A stretch of 64,000 bases of DNA, taken from NCBI RefSeq assembly GCF_000213175.1, contig NW_009799101.1, positions 3,683,645-3,747,644 on the forward strand, written 5' to 3'. The notes beneath the pieces are model-generated. The model had not been told where the DNA came from, ran no database searches, and worked only from the letters and a program-made list of their open reading frames with translations. Shown here piece after piece: positions 34,984 to 47,300 of the stretch. Numbering within the stretch: the first letter of the stretch is position 1; each line of letters starts with the position of its first letter. A program made the position numbers and the translations under genes. Source of the DNA: Neurospora tetrasperma FGSC 2508. Taxonomy: Eukaryota > Ascomycota > Sordariomycetes > Sordariales > Sordariaceae.

Positions 34984-37115
34984 TTAGTAGGCACGGTTGG
35001 TGCCACGACGGTTCTTGCTGGGGACAGTGACTTTCGTCCAGCCGTCATCTTCCTCGGCGGCGGCGGGAGTAGCGGGAGCCTGCTCCGCACCGGCAGCCGG
35101 GGTAGCCTGGGCGGGCTGGGAGGCGGGGGCACCGCCGTTCGCACGAGGGCCGCGGCCAGAGTCGCTGCGAGGAGCGCGAGAAGCGCGATCAGCGGGGACA
35201 CGGTCGTTGCGGCGAGGCCCACCAGGAGCGGCACCACCACGAGGTTCCCTAGGAGCAGAGCGCCAGTTACCGCTCTCGGTGGCTCTAGTCTTAGGGGCCT
35301 CGCGGGGCTCACGGGCCTTGACGGGGAGCTTCTGATCGGCAGCTACACCGTTGGCAGGAGTGGCAGGAGCAGCACCGGGGGACTTGACCTCCTCCTCAGC
35401 AGCGGGGGCGGGGGCCTCAACGGGCTTCTCAGCCTCAGCCTTCGCGGCCGCGGCATCCGCTTCAGCCTTCTCAGCCTCGGCCTTAGCAGCGGCCTCCTTA
35501 GCAAGACGCTTCTCCTCCTTAGCCTTCTCGTCGGCCTCCTTCTTCTCCTTGAGGGCCTGAAGGCGCTTCTCCTCGATCTCGCGTTCGCGGGCGGCAGTAT
35601 CGATGGGGCGAGCGGCACCGAAGGGGCTGGCCTTCGAGTCAGTCGAAGCGGTCGATCCGGCCTCGGGGGCTTCTGAAACGGTTCTCTTGGCGAGGTTCAG
35701 CTTAGGGCGACCGACAGGAAGAGCAGCCGAGGGCGCCGGAGAGTTGGGGACGCTTCCTTCACGAGACTCGGTAGCAGGGCGCATGCTGTTGCGCCATTGG
35801 TTGTCCTTCTCAGCGGCAGTAGGAGCGCGCTCGGGACGGTCGCCAAACTCGCGGCGGGGAGGACGGGAAGTATCTTGACGACCCTCACCAGGGCCCCAAG
35901 CAGCGGGGGAAGCCCTCCTATCGCTGCGGAAAGACTCGCCACGGGCCTCAAGGGGACGCGAGCGAGAGGAATCTCTGATTTGCTCAGTGGGCTCCGCGGG
36001 GGGAAGGGGACCACGTCTTTCCCAGTTGCCGAAATCGCGAACCTTGCCATCGTCGGCAGGGGCAAACTCTCTGGGGGCTCTACGCTCGCCAAAGTCACGT
36101 TGGGGGCGGTCACGTCCGGGCAAGTCGGGAAGGGGTCCTCTGCGCTCCCAGGTGGGGAGATCACGGCTCGACTCAGCCCTGTCGCTGTATCCCTGCTTGG
36201 CTGCGAGGCTGTCAATACCACAATCAAACATAGGACTCATATATGGGAACACATACGGGGATCGGCAATCTTGATGCGGATGCTACGACCGTCAAAGGTC
36301 TCTCCATCACGGGTCAAGGCAGTCTTGAGACCCTCGACATCCTTGAACTCGGCATAGGCAAAACCCTTGGGGCGCTGAGTCTCGCGGTCCTCGATGATGC
36401 GGACATTCACGACATCGCAGCCCTCAAAGAACTCGGTAACGGACTCGGCGGTCGCATTGTATGAAAGGTTACCGAGATGAGCGGTGAAAGGGGGCCTGGT
36501 AGGAAGCTGGGCCGGGCTGATGTTGTCGCGGAGGGAGGAATAACCTGTCATAACTCCAAGGTCAACACAGGGGCAAGCCGACTAGTTGTTGGAAGGTTGA
36601 CCTACCGCGGTCAGCAAACGAAGAGCCTCCACCATAGGTGGAAGGGCCGCGACGCTCAGCGGGAGGGAGAGGTTGAGTGCCGGAGGCTAGACTGTATGTT
36701 AACGAAACAATATCAAAGGACGACGGAGGCGGCGTTACTTACCATAGGTGTCCTCGACCTCATCAGCCCAAGAGCCGCCGAAAGCTGTACGATATGTCAG
36801 TCATAGGTCTCATTAAGCGACAGGAACGGGATTGACATGACCACCCTGCTAGGCGGGCTGGTGCCTTGGCGTGGAGGGGGAGGGGTCAACTCACAGGGTT
36901 CGTTCAAAAATTCGCCCAGAGAAAGCTTCTGGACTTCCTTCTTCTTGGGAGCTGTTGTAAACCCGAATCAGCATGTGACGCCAGCGAGAAGACGGTGGGA
37001 CGGTAGCGTCGGAGGGGCGCGAGGTATGGTAGGTTGGGTTTGGAGAGTGGTCGACGAAGTCATGGCGACAGTGACGGTGATGATGATGTCGTCGACGATG
37101 GTGGTGCTCACCCAT
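34984..37115 (-). CDS. translation initiation factor eIF4B (six coding exons)
   Basis: Exons are 37115-37112, 36951-36895, 36784-36743, 36686-36606, 36544-36257 and 36200-34984. The first coding exon is just ATGG; it joins to give MAPKKKEVQKLSLGEFLNEP, the standard fungal eIF4B start. The product is 562 residues. An RRM lies at about 81-157, with RNP2 LGNLSY and RNP1 KGFAYAEF. Then come ERRGPLP repeats (PTWERRGPLPDLP, NWERRGPLPPAE), Arg/Asp/Gly-rich sequence and a Lys/Glu/Ala helical segment (EEKRLQALKEKKEADEKAKE). The tail is Arg/Gly/Pro/Ala-rich, ending SKNRRGTNRAY. By family it binds RNA and stimulates eIF4A helicase during mRNA recruitment to the small ribosomal subunit. The last intron has two AG acceptors 8 nt apart; only the second keeps the frame. 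Confidence 0.93.
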
Positions 37116-38104
37116 GATTGCGGTTTTTTGAAAAGCCTACGTCGCGACAGACGATGGTCGCAAGCGTAGACGAGGGGGGGGGTGGTTTGCCGGAGAGGAG
37201 TATTCTAGCCGGCGAGTTGATGGTAATGACCTCGAGGTGATCCGAGAGCGATGGAGGAGGAGTGTCGAGTACCGTTGAGAGGACGCAGCTGGTGGTACCG
37301 ACAAAGTGGAAGGGAAGGACGAATGGTAGACGAGGATGGGGGTCGCCGTTGGTTCCGTCGTGATTTCCCAAGTGGGTTCGAGATTCGGCGTTGCGGGCAG
37401 GACGACAAAAAAATTCGTCTTTTGATAGAAGGTGGAATCCAGTGGAGGGTTAACATTTTTTTGCTCGGCATTGAGTGGGCAGGTGGGCTGCGTGGGGCGT
37501 GGGCGCTGGTGGCCTGGTGGGTTGAATGTGGGAAAGTGCGTGCGGTGCAATGGCTGCGCTAGTTCGCATGTGGCTTAGCGCAAGTCTACTCACGCACCTC
37601 CACCTTCTTGACGGGACTTTAAAGTTGCGCGCTAGCAGAAGGATTCAGTGGTGTTCTTGCAGCGCAGAGAGCCCTGGTGCCGCTTTTGGTGCTGCCCGCA
37701 TCGACCTTCCATTCCTTTCGCACCCCTCTTTGCGGGCCGTCATTCTGGGCTCCCCCGCTATCGTTACCCCGTACCTTCCACTTCACTGTTGCTGCTCATG
37801 GCCTCCCGATCCCTTCTCTAACGAAAGCCCGTCAAATAGTATAACTCCAGTCCCATCTCGCCTTCCAAATGGTTGAGGAAACCAAGGCTGGATTCAAGTA
37901 ACGACCTAATAACCCAGAGAATAATAGGTACCTTACCAAATGCACTCTGAGTGAAAAGCCCAACTCTTTATATGGTTTAGTTCACGGGGCGCATCTGACA
38001 GGCTTAAGCCATCATCCGAGGTTCACAGCACTCGGCAGATCAGACTATAAAGAGAAACGGACTCGAGGAGTCCCGTCCACAGCTGGTCCCGTCCACAGCT
38101 GGAA
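37116..38104. other. divergent promoter region, eIF4B / Tim17-like gene
   Basis: About 990 bp between divergent start codons. Frames on both strands are short and unsupported. The left part should be the eIF4B leader. Confidence 0.5.
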
Positions 38105-38969
38105 ATGAAGAGGATCGAGTCTCCTGTCCTCAACAAGGTGTTGAGTGACAACGTAAACAGTGCACAGATGCCAACCCTTTCAGATGATACGCCCAGTGAA
38201 AAGATGGATGATCAGGTTCCTTCCGTCTCTTACAAACGGCCGAATCCAGTCCTTGGCCCTGCATTGAAACTTGGAGTCGGTGTGGGTGAGTTAAAACCCA
38301 AAGCTACTTGACTTTTCTTACAGCCGATGGACTGACACTGCGGGCTTAGGAACTCTGGGTCTCCTTACCGGAGCTGCAGCCGGCATTATTCGTTCAGCGC
38401 CCCCAGGATTATATGCAGCTACAACTGGTATTCAGTGGTTCGTCCTGAGTTCCAGTTTCTGGGGTGCGTATGCTCTGCCCTTGAGCGTACAATGTCATGT
38501 AATCCATAGTACTGACCTTCTCCAGGTGCTCGTCAGTTTGCTCTCAATTCTCTGGCAAACGGCACCGATTCTTCCCCTTCGAGCAACAATCTCATAGCAA
38601 CTAGCTCTGCTGGTGCATTTTCGGGAGCCACGGCGGGCTTACTTCGTAAGTTGAACAGTAGAGGTATCCCGAGGTGCGGCAACCGAGCTAACATATATGG
38701 CAGGCGGACCGAGAAACATCCTACCGGGTGCAGTCGTCTTTTCACTGCTCGGCCTGGGTGGCGCGGCTCTTCAGAACAGAATCAAGTCGAAAGAGCAGTC
38801 TGAGAGTTGGTTCCGCAAAGTTATTGACGGGAAATGGAGCCCTATCACCCGCATTACTAATGAGGATTGGGAAAGGATACTTGAGGAGAAGCTGCTGCGA
38901 GTCGAGACAGAAATTGCCGTCTTGGATGACTCGATCGAAGAACTACGCAAGAACGAAAGGCAGCCCTAG
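38105..38969 (+). CDS. small Tim17-like multi-pass membrane protein (four exons)
   Basis: Exons are 38105-38285, 38350-38463, 38526-38645 and 38704-38969; introns of 58-64 bp are in phase 1, with donors GTGAGT, GTGCGT and GTAAGT. The product is 226 residues. A polar N-terminus of about 50 residues precedes Gly/Ala-rich hydrophobic segments (LKLGVGVGTLGLLTGAAAG, YAATTGIQWFVLSSSFWGA, SAGAFSGATAGLLRGGPRN, LPGAVVFSLLGLGGAALQ). Gly spacing like this is seen in Tim17/Tim22/Tim23/Pmp24-type proteins. The C-terminus is charged and helical (WFRKVIDGKWSPITR ... EDWERILEEKLLRVETEIA). A mitochondrial or peroxisomal location is likely but unproven. A complex I accessory subunit of the same superfamily is an alternative. 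Confidence 0.75.
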
Positions 38970-41374
38970 TTGACCGTGGTGCGCTTTGTACCATTGAGGA
39001 TGTTTGTAGAACCAACGGCTATGATGGCGCATAGCCATGCCCAACAGCAGCTGAGCTTTTTGACGACGTCCTAATCACGGGTTCAGATTTCTCGCACGCT
39101 TCGAGAGGACGTGAATGTTTTCTCTCCACGAACCCCTTATCCTGTGCCCGTGTTTATGTGGTCCAAGCTTTCAGGGGGGGGGGGGGGGGTTCTTGGCATT
39201 TGGGGATTTCCATCGAGGTAACCTTCTGCAACATAGGTTAGAACTCCCCGGAATACTCCCATATATGGTAGGTAGGGTAAGTCGCCTTGTGCACAAGGAG
39301 CATAGACATCCTCCGTTACGATGTTTCAATTATGTTTATGGCGTACGCGCAGTGCGTTGACGATGGTTTCGGAACTAGACCAGCAACACTACACTTCGAA
39401 TCTGGCGGGAGTGAAGCGGGAAGCGAACGAGGTGTAATTATTTAGTGGATCACGCTCCAATATAAAAATGAGCGAACCCGTCGGCAAACGGATGGAGTTT
39501 TGCTCGAGCAGCAAACCAGGAAGCCCCGGTCTTTAGGCAATGAACCTTTCCAAAAAGACGATTTTTCAAGCAATATTTACCGAGCAGCAACGGATGTTTC
39601 ATCAGAGCGAAGTAAGGAAACAACAAACCACGAAAGTCCCAGCGGATGTGATGTCAGTTTAGTTAAGCTTTTTAGTAGTGAGTCAAGCTCCTTGGTGGCA
39701 CGAATTGGATACGGACGATCATGAGGAAAAGGGGTATATACATGGGATGTCGTCGTGCGGTGGGCGTGAGGCTGGTGGCTCACTCGAAATAGAATTGGAG
39801 AAAGGTATCGAATCAATGAAGGTTGTCTCTGGGCAGGGGACCTGATGAAAGAGAGGTGACATTCCTGGTGTTCCAATGGATGAAAAACCTCCGGGAAGCG
39901 GTTCCAACTCCAGCGGAGCATCAGGCATCATCCTTGCCTAAAGAAGCTTAGTGCAGAGATCTCGTCTGTTGCTTGAAGCGTGCTCGCGTGCATTCGGGGC
40001 ATTCTTTGCACGAGAGCAGCGCAGAGAGGAGCTGTGGGAAATGGGTTGAAGTCACATTCGGGCAGCTCATCCGAGCTGGGAATTTGTGCACATTTGTACA
40101 GTAGTGTACTATAGGCAGAGGTAAAATGGCGGTAGCAGATGGCAGTATGTACAAGCTGAGGAAGACAGATGCCGTGGCTGCCTTTATCAAACGGGCGGAA
40201 ACGTCAAATGCCCCACTATCGAGACTTCCACTTTGGGGCACCCACAGTGCTGGGACCCGGACCCGACGTGGGCTCGCCCGGCTCTCCGTCGATTTGAAAG
40301 CGGGAACTTGTCACGCCTCCGGGCCAGGCCTCCCTCGCCATCCAATTCCAACGAGCCCAAGCAGGCGGTCAAGCAAATAAAGGAAGGGACGGGCAGCGGG
40401 CTTGACGGGAGCTCCAGGGCAGGGCTGCAGTCATCAGTTCAGGGCATCTCACCTCGTCGGTTGCCACTCATTGGATCGTCCCTCATTGCGAGCGGAATGG
40501 CGAATGGCGATTCGCTAGTGCAAAAGACCGTGGAATTCAGGAGTCGCGGAAATTCACTTGGCTGGCTCAATACATAGCCGGACAGCGCGGTGGATTTGGT
40601 GGAATCGGTAGAATCGGTGGAAGCTGTGGAATGCCTGTGGAATGAAGTGGGGATCCATCTCGTCAATTTCCCTCCTGAGTTCGGGCAGGTCAACCCAAGC
40701 CAGCCGGAAGCCAACCAGATTCAACTAGTCAGGGACACTTTACACTACTATTCGTACGCCTGTCTCTTTTTTTCCCTTTTCCGTTCTCAGAACCCATCCT
40801 CGAGCACCTGCTATTCTGCCTGTCCATCTTTTGTAACACCACGTTGCTCTTCGCCGGCAGTATCAGCAGCATCAATCTATCCCCCATTCAGCCAGCCATC
40901 ATTAACATTGCCCTTCGAATCAAGCAGCCTCACAGTGTGCGCGCCCCCTTCAAGGAGTACTGCCAAGTTTTAGTGAGTAACGTACCTCAGCCGGGCCAGG
41001 TACCTTTGTACAGGTAGCTTCCCTTCACAGTCGCAGTCGAACGACAGCGTAGCTCCGTAATTACGTCTTCGACTCGACGGTCACCCTACGGATTTGAGTA
41101 CCTGTCCGTCTACCATTCGAACAGCTACACTAACCACTTTGTCCGTACAGCACGACAGCACGGCAGACAGTACCGTAACATCACAACTCCAAATCTCCAT
41201 TATCTTGACTACCTCTACGGCCAGCGGCACGGCCGGGCGCATTTCATGCTCGACACTCGATAGTCAACCAACCTAACCCGATTCCGTACCGTTCGAACAT
41301 GGCATGCTTGACCAACACATTGCGCGACTAAGAAAGAATCCTAGGCCGGCTACGCGCCTGGCGCTGCATCGACA
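38970..41374. other. 2.4-kb intergenic region before the FMP27-type gene
   Basis: It holds a 16-base G run (39174-39189) and assorted short frames. A minus-strand frame from ATG 39931 has no recognised homology. The last several hundred bases are C/T-rich and probably form the leader of the downstream giant gene. Confidence 0.5.
39174..39189. repeat. poly-G run
   Basis: Sixteen consecutive G residues between genes. The exact length may be uncertain in the assembly. Confidence 0.9.
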
Positions 41375-44300
41375 ATGGCACTGCTTAATCCCACATTCAT
41401 CTTCGGCATCTTCGTCCTTCTATACCTATCCTCCTTCATAATATTCGCCGTTGTTCGCATCCTTACCGGCCTCTCGATCCAGCGCATTGGCTATTTCTCC
41501 CTCCGCCGACTCGCCTACACACCAAAAGATGGCATCAAGATCGAGATTCGCGGACTGGGCCTCAATGTCCATCGTCCGACATTTGCCCAACCGACTTGGC
41601 TCAGTATAGTGGTGGACGAGTTGGCCGTCACCGTGGATGTCAAGGAAGTAGAAAAGAGCAAGACCAAGCACGTTACAGGAAAACCACAGGGCGACACCTT
41701 CGACAACACGAAGCCAGGAGAAAAGGGGGAGACGGAGCCGCTGCTTCCAACACCGCCACAGGTGCCCGGCATCAAAGCCGATACGAGTGCGGAGGGTCGG
41801 GGCAAGACTTGGAAACAGTTGACAAAGTTGAAAGAGAAGATTAAACGGCTGCATCGGAGCCTGGATTATCTGCATATGGTCGATATCGTCGCCACCAGCT
41901 CGACCCTTACTGTTACCGATGTTGGCAGCGTACAGATTGGAAGCTTTACCCTTGCCGTGGACACCCGAGACAAGATGGTAGATCGCGCCCGCTTCTTCCT
42001 CCAGAGCAGGTCGGATCAGCCAGGAGAACAACGACAGGCCGAGTGGATCATCACCATACGAAGCGTACTTTTTACTGCCCATGGGCGGCAGGCCACCGAA
42101 ATCCTCGACGGGGCCAGTTTCAATGTTCATGGTTTCCTATATGGAACGCAAGACGGTCTCCGAGATGCCGCCGTAGGTCTCAAGTTGGGCCGTCTTCACA
42201 TTCCCTATGACGATGTGCAGCACAGCGCCTTGCTTTATAAGAAGATCAAGGAACTTGCCGAACAGGTCGTCGGGGTCCAACCCAAACCACTTGATGAGTT
42301 TGTCGAAAAGGTCATACAGGAAATCGACGTTCCTGGGAGTACGAACCGGGAGTTAATGCAAACCGTCTCCGATTCAAAGGAGCTTGTAAGCTCCGTCCTC
42401 AGGGGCGTAAAGGAGGTCCAGTTTGCCGTCAGTTTCATCGGCCTCACCAAGAAAATCGAGAGTGTCAAGGCTGGTGGGACTCCTGTGGTACTAAATGCTT
42501 CCATGAAGGAAGTTGGTATCGACCTCCACCGCCTCGATCCCAAATCTCCGGCGCATAGGATGTACTTCCCCTCCAAAGACATTGCCCACGAGGCGTTGGC
42601 TGCCGCGCTCTCTATTTCGGTTGGCATTGACGACGGGCAAGGGAAACCCGAGAGACTCATGTATATCCCGATGGCCACCACCACCGTCAGAACAACCCTG
42701 CCCTCCAAGACTGTGGAGCTAGCCGAGGAGGGAACTGCTGAAGAGCGAAATGCAAACATGCTTTTTGCAAATTCCGTCGTAACATCCCCGTCCGTCGATC
42801 TCAACCCTAGGCATCTTCCGTTACTTCTGGCAATTTTGCGACCGAAGCCTAAAAGGAAGACAGAGAACCGGCAACCGCACATGCTCATCTCGCGACTTTT
42901 GCCCAAGGCTAACATCAAGTTCTCGATGCACGAACCCGTTTTGCGCATAACCCTTCCTCCAGTCGAGAAAGGTGTCGGCCCTGATGAGTTTGACCTCCTA
43001 ATTTCGTCCATTTCATCAGTGTCTTTGGATCTTGAATCCTTCCATTCCGCAGTTGAGGAGCTACACTATTCATTAGCTGCTAGTTTGCGCATACAAACAC
43101 ACGATTTATACTACCAGACTTCTTCTGGTGAGAGATTCGACCTCCTCATAACAGAAGCATTCGACTTGAAAGTCCAGCTCAATGCTACGCCCGATGTCCA
43201 CGTGGTTGCGCAAGGAAACCTCCAAACCTTTGCACTGAAGCTGGTCCGCGGAGAAATTGGCGATGGCTTACATCACATTGTGAGACAGCTCCGCCCAGAT
43301 GTCAAGCCGGACAAGTTGGTCATGCCGAAGAGCTCCCCCAAGAAGTCTAACTTTCTTCGTGGCATACCCGCATGGCTGCTTCAGTTCCAATTCCAATGCT
43401 CGGATTTCAGCTTGGCAGTGGCTGGGGTAGATAAGGAGATATCAGAAGATGCCCGGGGCGTCGCCATTGAGCTGGAATCTTGGTCAATAGACTATCGTGC
43501 TCAGAGAATAGATGGTCTGCAGCGACGGTCCTCCAGGCGGCGAGCAAGCAGTCGCAGCTTAATACCGTCAGAAGCAGAGCTGATGAAACTTGCACCCACC
43601 TCCCCCAGAAAGAAGCACCATCACGAAGGAGATGGTCGCCGCGTTGCGGTCCATGTGAGGGGCTTGGAGGCGTTTATGGTGGAATCAGATGATATTGGAA
43701 TTGAGCCTTTCCTCAGCATGCCCAAGCTTGAGCTCGCCTTCTCAACATTAAGCGACAACCAAGGCCCAGTTTTCCATGTCCAGGCTAATATGAAGAAGCT
43801 CCTTGTTCAGTATTCTCTATATCGCCACTACGCCGCCGCATTGGCTGTCTCTGTTCTGCTGAAGGCATTTGGAAGGCCCGGAAAGCCCACAGCGGCAGAA
43901 CCGGCAACTCCCACGGAAGCATCACCCCAACGACGGGTGGTAGGTCTTCTTTCTCCCCTGTCAGCCGATAGCGGTTTTGATTCTCTCGTGATGGACGACG
44001 AATCAACAACAGCCCGAGAATTTGTCACTATTGATGCCAAGGTAACAATGATCCAGATCAAGGCGGACTTGCCTTCAGATCCCCCGTTGATGGCCCACAT
44101 CTACGCTTTGGAAGCGGGCCGCCAGCGGTGGTCTGCACCTTTCTGTCAGGCGAAGCTTATCAGGTTATTTGCCGAGGCTCCCAGGATGCGCAAGGTTTGG
44201 GCTAGGGTCGTCAGCATTAAGAACGGACGGGTGGACTATCGGGAGTCGAGACGGAAGTTCAGCAACGGAAGCGTGCGCGATGAGCGCATGGTTGACATCG

Positions 44301-47300
44301 CCAGCGACACAATCCGAGTCGCTGTCCCACATGAAATGGTCGGCCACAAGATCACGGACAACGTTGTCAATGTGATCAAATCCGCCAAGCAACTTCACCA
44401 TCGGTTCAAGACCGGCACCAATGAGTACATCCTCGATAAGGGCCCTGAAGGTCCGAAAACTGTTCCCAAGGTTTCCTTGCGGGCTCGTACTTTGCTGTTT
44501 GATTTGGAAGATGGTGCTTTCGAGTGGAAACTCGGTATGATCTACCGTGCGGCTCGCGTTGAGCAGAAACAACGTCAGGCGCGGGAGGAAGCTTTCCGCA
44601 TCAAGGTCAAGAAAATCCACGAAGAGGCGACACGCGATTCGAGCAAGCTACGGACGCGGTCTGCTGCACCAAGAGGACGAGCTTCTCCAGGAGGCGGTGG
44701 CCATGTCAGGAGTCACAGTACTGATAGTCGTCAACAGCTAGGCACTGACCCTCACTTCCGGGGTCGTGTACCAAGGTATGACCCAGATGGGGGACGACTT
44801 AACATTACCGGCAACACAGAAATCTCCATCGGCCAGGCCAAGCACAATCTCCATCTTCATAATGCAAGGAGCTGGAAACGGCGTATCGACCGACAGTATG
44901 CTGCGGCCAGGGATGAGGTGAAGGACTTGCATCAGGATTACTGGGGCAGCGACGAGACCATCGCAGAGGATCTGGGCGAGGGCGAGAACATACTAGAGGT
45001 TCCCCTACGGCACGCCCTCATGTCCGCAGTTGTCGACGACCTTCACTTCGTGGTCGACAAGCCGTCTTTTCCCCTTAGAGACCTTCCCGACTTCCTCCAT
45101 AAGGTCGGAAAGGGCATGCCGAAAAACATGGAATACACAATGCTCGTCCCCTTGAGCGTACAGATCAGTATGGGAGAGGCAAGAGTGTCTCTCCGCGACT
45201 ATCCTCTACCTTTCATCCATGTGCCAGCCACCAAGTCGAACCAATCTGCCCGCCTACCCGCTCTGACACTCAAAACGGATTTTGTAATCGCCGAAGAGTT
45301 CCGAGGCGTCGAATCTACTCGGAAAATCAGAATTCAGGTGATACCACCGCAAAGCCATGACTCGTCTGAACCAAATAAAGGCAGCTTCGCAATAGACGTC
45401 AGCAGGACTATCGGGCCCGTCAAGATGTTTTCGGACATGCATATCGACGTCCATACTGCCAACCCAACTCGCATAACTTGGGGACCTTCTTATCAGCCTG
45501 CAGTCCAAGATATGATGATGGCTATTGAATCTCTAACCAAACCACAACTCGATCCTTCGGAGAGGGTAGGCTTCTGGGACAAGATCAGGCTCAGCTTCCA
45601 TTCCCGCTTCCGCGTCACTTGGAGGGGAAATGGCGACGTCCACCTCGCACTCAAGGGAAGCAGGGATCCTTACGAAGTTACGGGCGATGGTGCTGGGTTC
45701 TTGATGTGCTGGCGCAATGACGTACGGTTCAATATCAACGTTGACGACGACCCTAAAAAGTTCATGACTGTCGACAGCGGAGAGTGTGTTCTTGCGGTTC
45801 CAGACTATAGTCACCAAGTCCGCGAAGGTCGTCGTCGTCACGGAGAAAATGAAAGCATCGCAAGCGAGAGCAGACATAAATCTACTGCGTCCTTCAAGAA
45901 GGTGGTCATGAAACTTTCAGGGAAGGTACAATGGCTAGCTGGTCTTGTCTTTGAGCAGGCCATCGAAAACGGCAATAGGAACTTCGAGTTCAAGCCTCAC
46001 TACGAGGTTGTTCTGAAATCTCCGCAGTATGCCAAGCCACAAAACGGTCTTCCTTACGATGCTTTCCGTGGATTCCGCAGCCAGCATATTCATCTTTCAG
46101 TTGCGATCCGCGCGCCAGTCGATCGAGAATGGACAGCATCCAACCCTCCACCATCACGTAGCTATAATGCTATTCACCTCACGCCGCGCTTCTTCACCCA
46201 TTTCTTTTCTTGGTTGTCGTTATTTTCGGGCCCACTCTCTCTTCCTGTCCGTCAAGGTCCCCTTTGGCCTAACAGGGAGAAGAACAGTAAAAAGTTTGGC
46301 AGGCATTTGGCCACTATCAAGTATAACATCATGTTTGCGCCTCTGTTCTTGAGTCACATCTACAAGCACAAGGACGTCGAAGACTATTCCGAGAATGCGG
46401 TCTCGGCAACGGGTATCAAGGTTCGGCTTGATAGCTTCATGCTCGATCTGCACCAGCGGCGGGAGGAATTCAACACCAGAGACCGCGGGCGCGGAACGCA
46501 GACAAGAATAAGCAGCATGAAGCTTCACGCAGGTCAACTGGATCTGGTCTCTGCGGATATCCGCGCTGTCTCCGCTAGAATTCGGGGCACGACCGCTGAT
46601 GCCTTCCTAAAGCACTCGCTTTCGACCTTCGTCACCGATCAGGAGGAAGATGGCACGGACTTGTCTCGATTCACCATTCCTGACAATGACCTGACGTGGA
46701 TTGACATGGATGATTTTGTTGAGCTCGACTGGATTTTGCCCACGGAACCAAACCCGGACACAAAGATTCTTCCACTTGCTTTCGCGCCTCGCATCACCTA
46801 TTTCCGCCAGACAGATATTGGCGGTGTCATTGACGGTGATCCGGACCGAAGCAGCCCTTTCGGACAGGAGCCAACCCATTCGTGCATCATGAGCCAGGAT
46901 GATGATCCTAGAAGGATACAGGTTCAGTTGATTCGCCAGCGGTTGAAGCAACTGGATAAACAAATGGAGACGCACAACCGCAACTTGGGTGAAATCGAGC
47001 TTCGTCTGGTTCGCGACGAGGATCCGGATCTAAAGGCTGACTTTGAGGCCTTGACCAGACACACAACTGTGTTAGTTGAGAAGAGGGTTTTCCTGGAGGG
47101 CATGCTTAAGGAAATGACGCAGACCTCGCACTTTTGTGCTGAGAGTGAGGACTCGTCATCTTCCTCATCGGCAAAGGCAGAAGCGCGAAAGTCGAAAGCG
47201 GACATTAGGGGTTCAATGTCAACTCCCACGGAAGCAGAGTTTGCGAGCGATTTCAAGAACCGTTTCGTCGTCCACAACTTGCAATTGAAGTGGAACAACA

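Noticed and set aside
39577-39931. minus-strand frames beginning near ATG 39931, possible gene start
   Set aside because: No continuation by plausible splicing and no similarity recognised.
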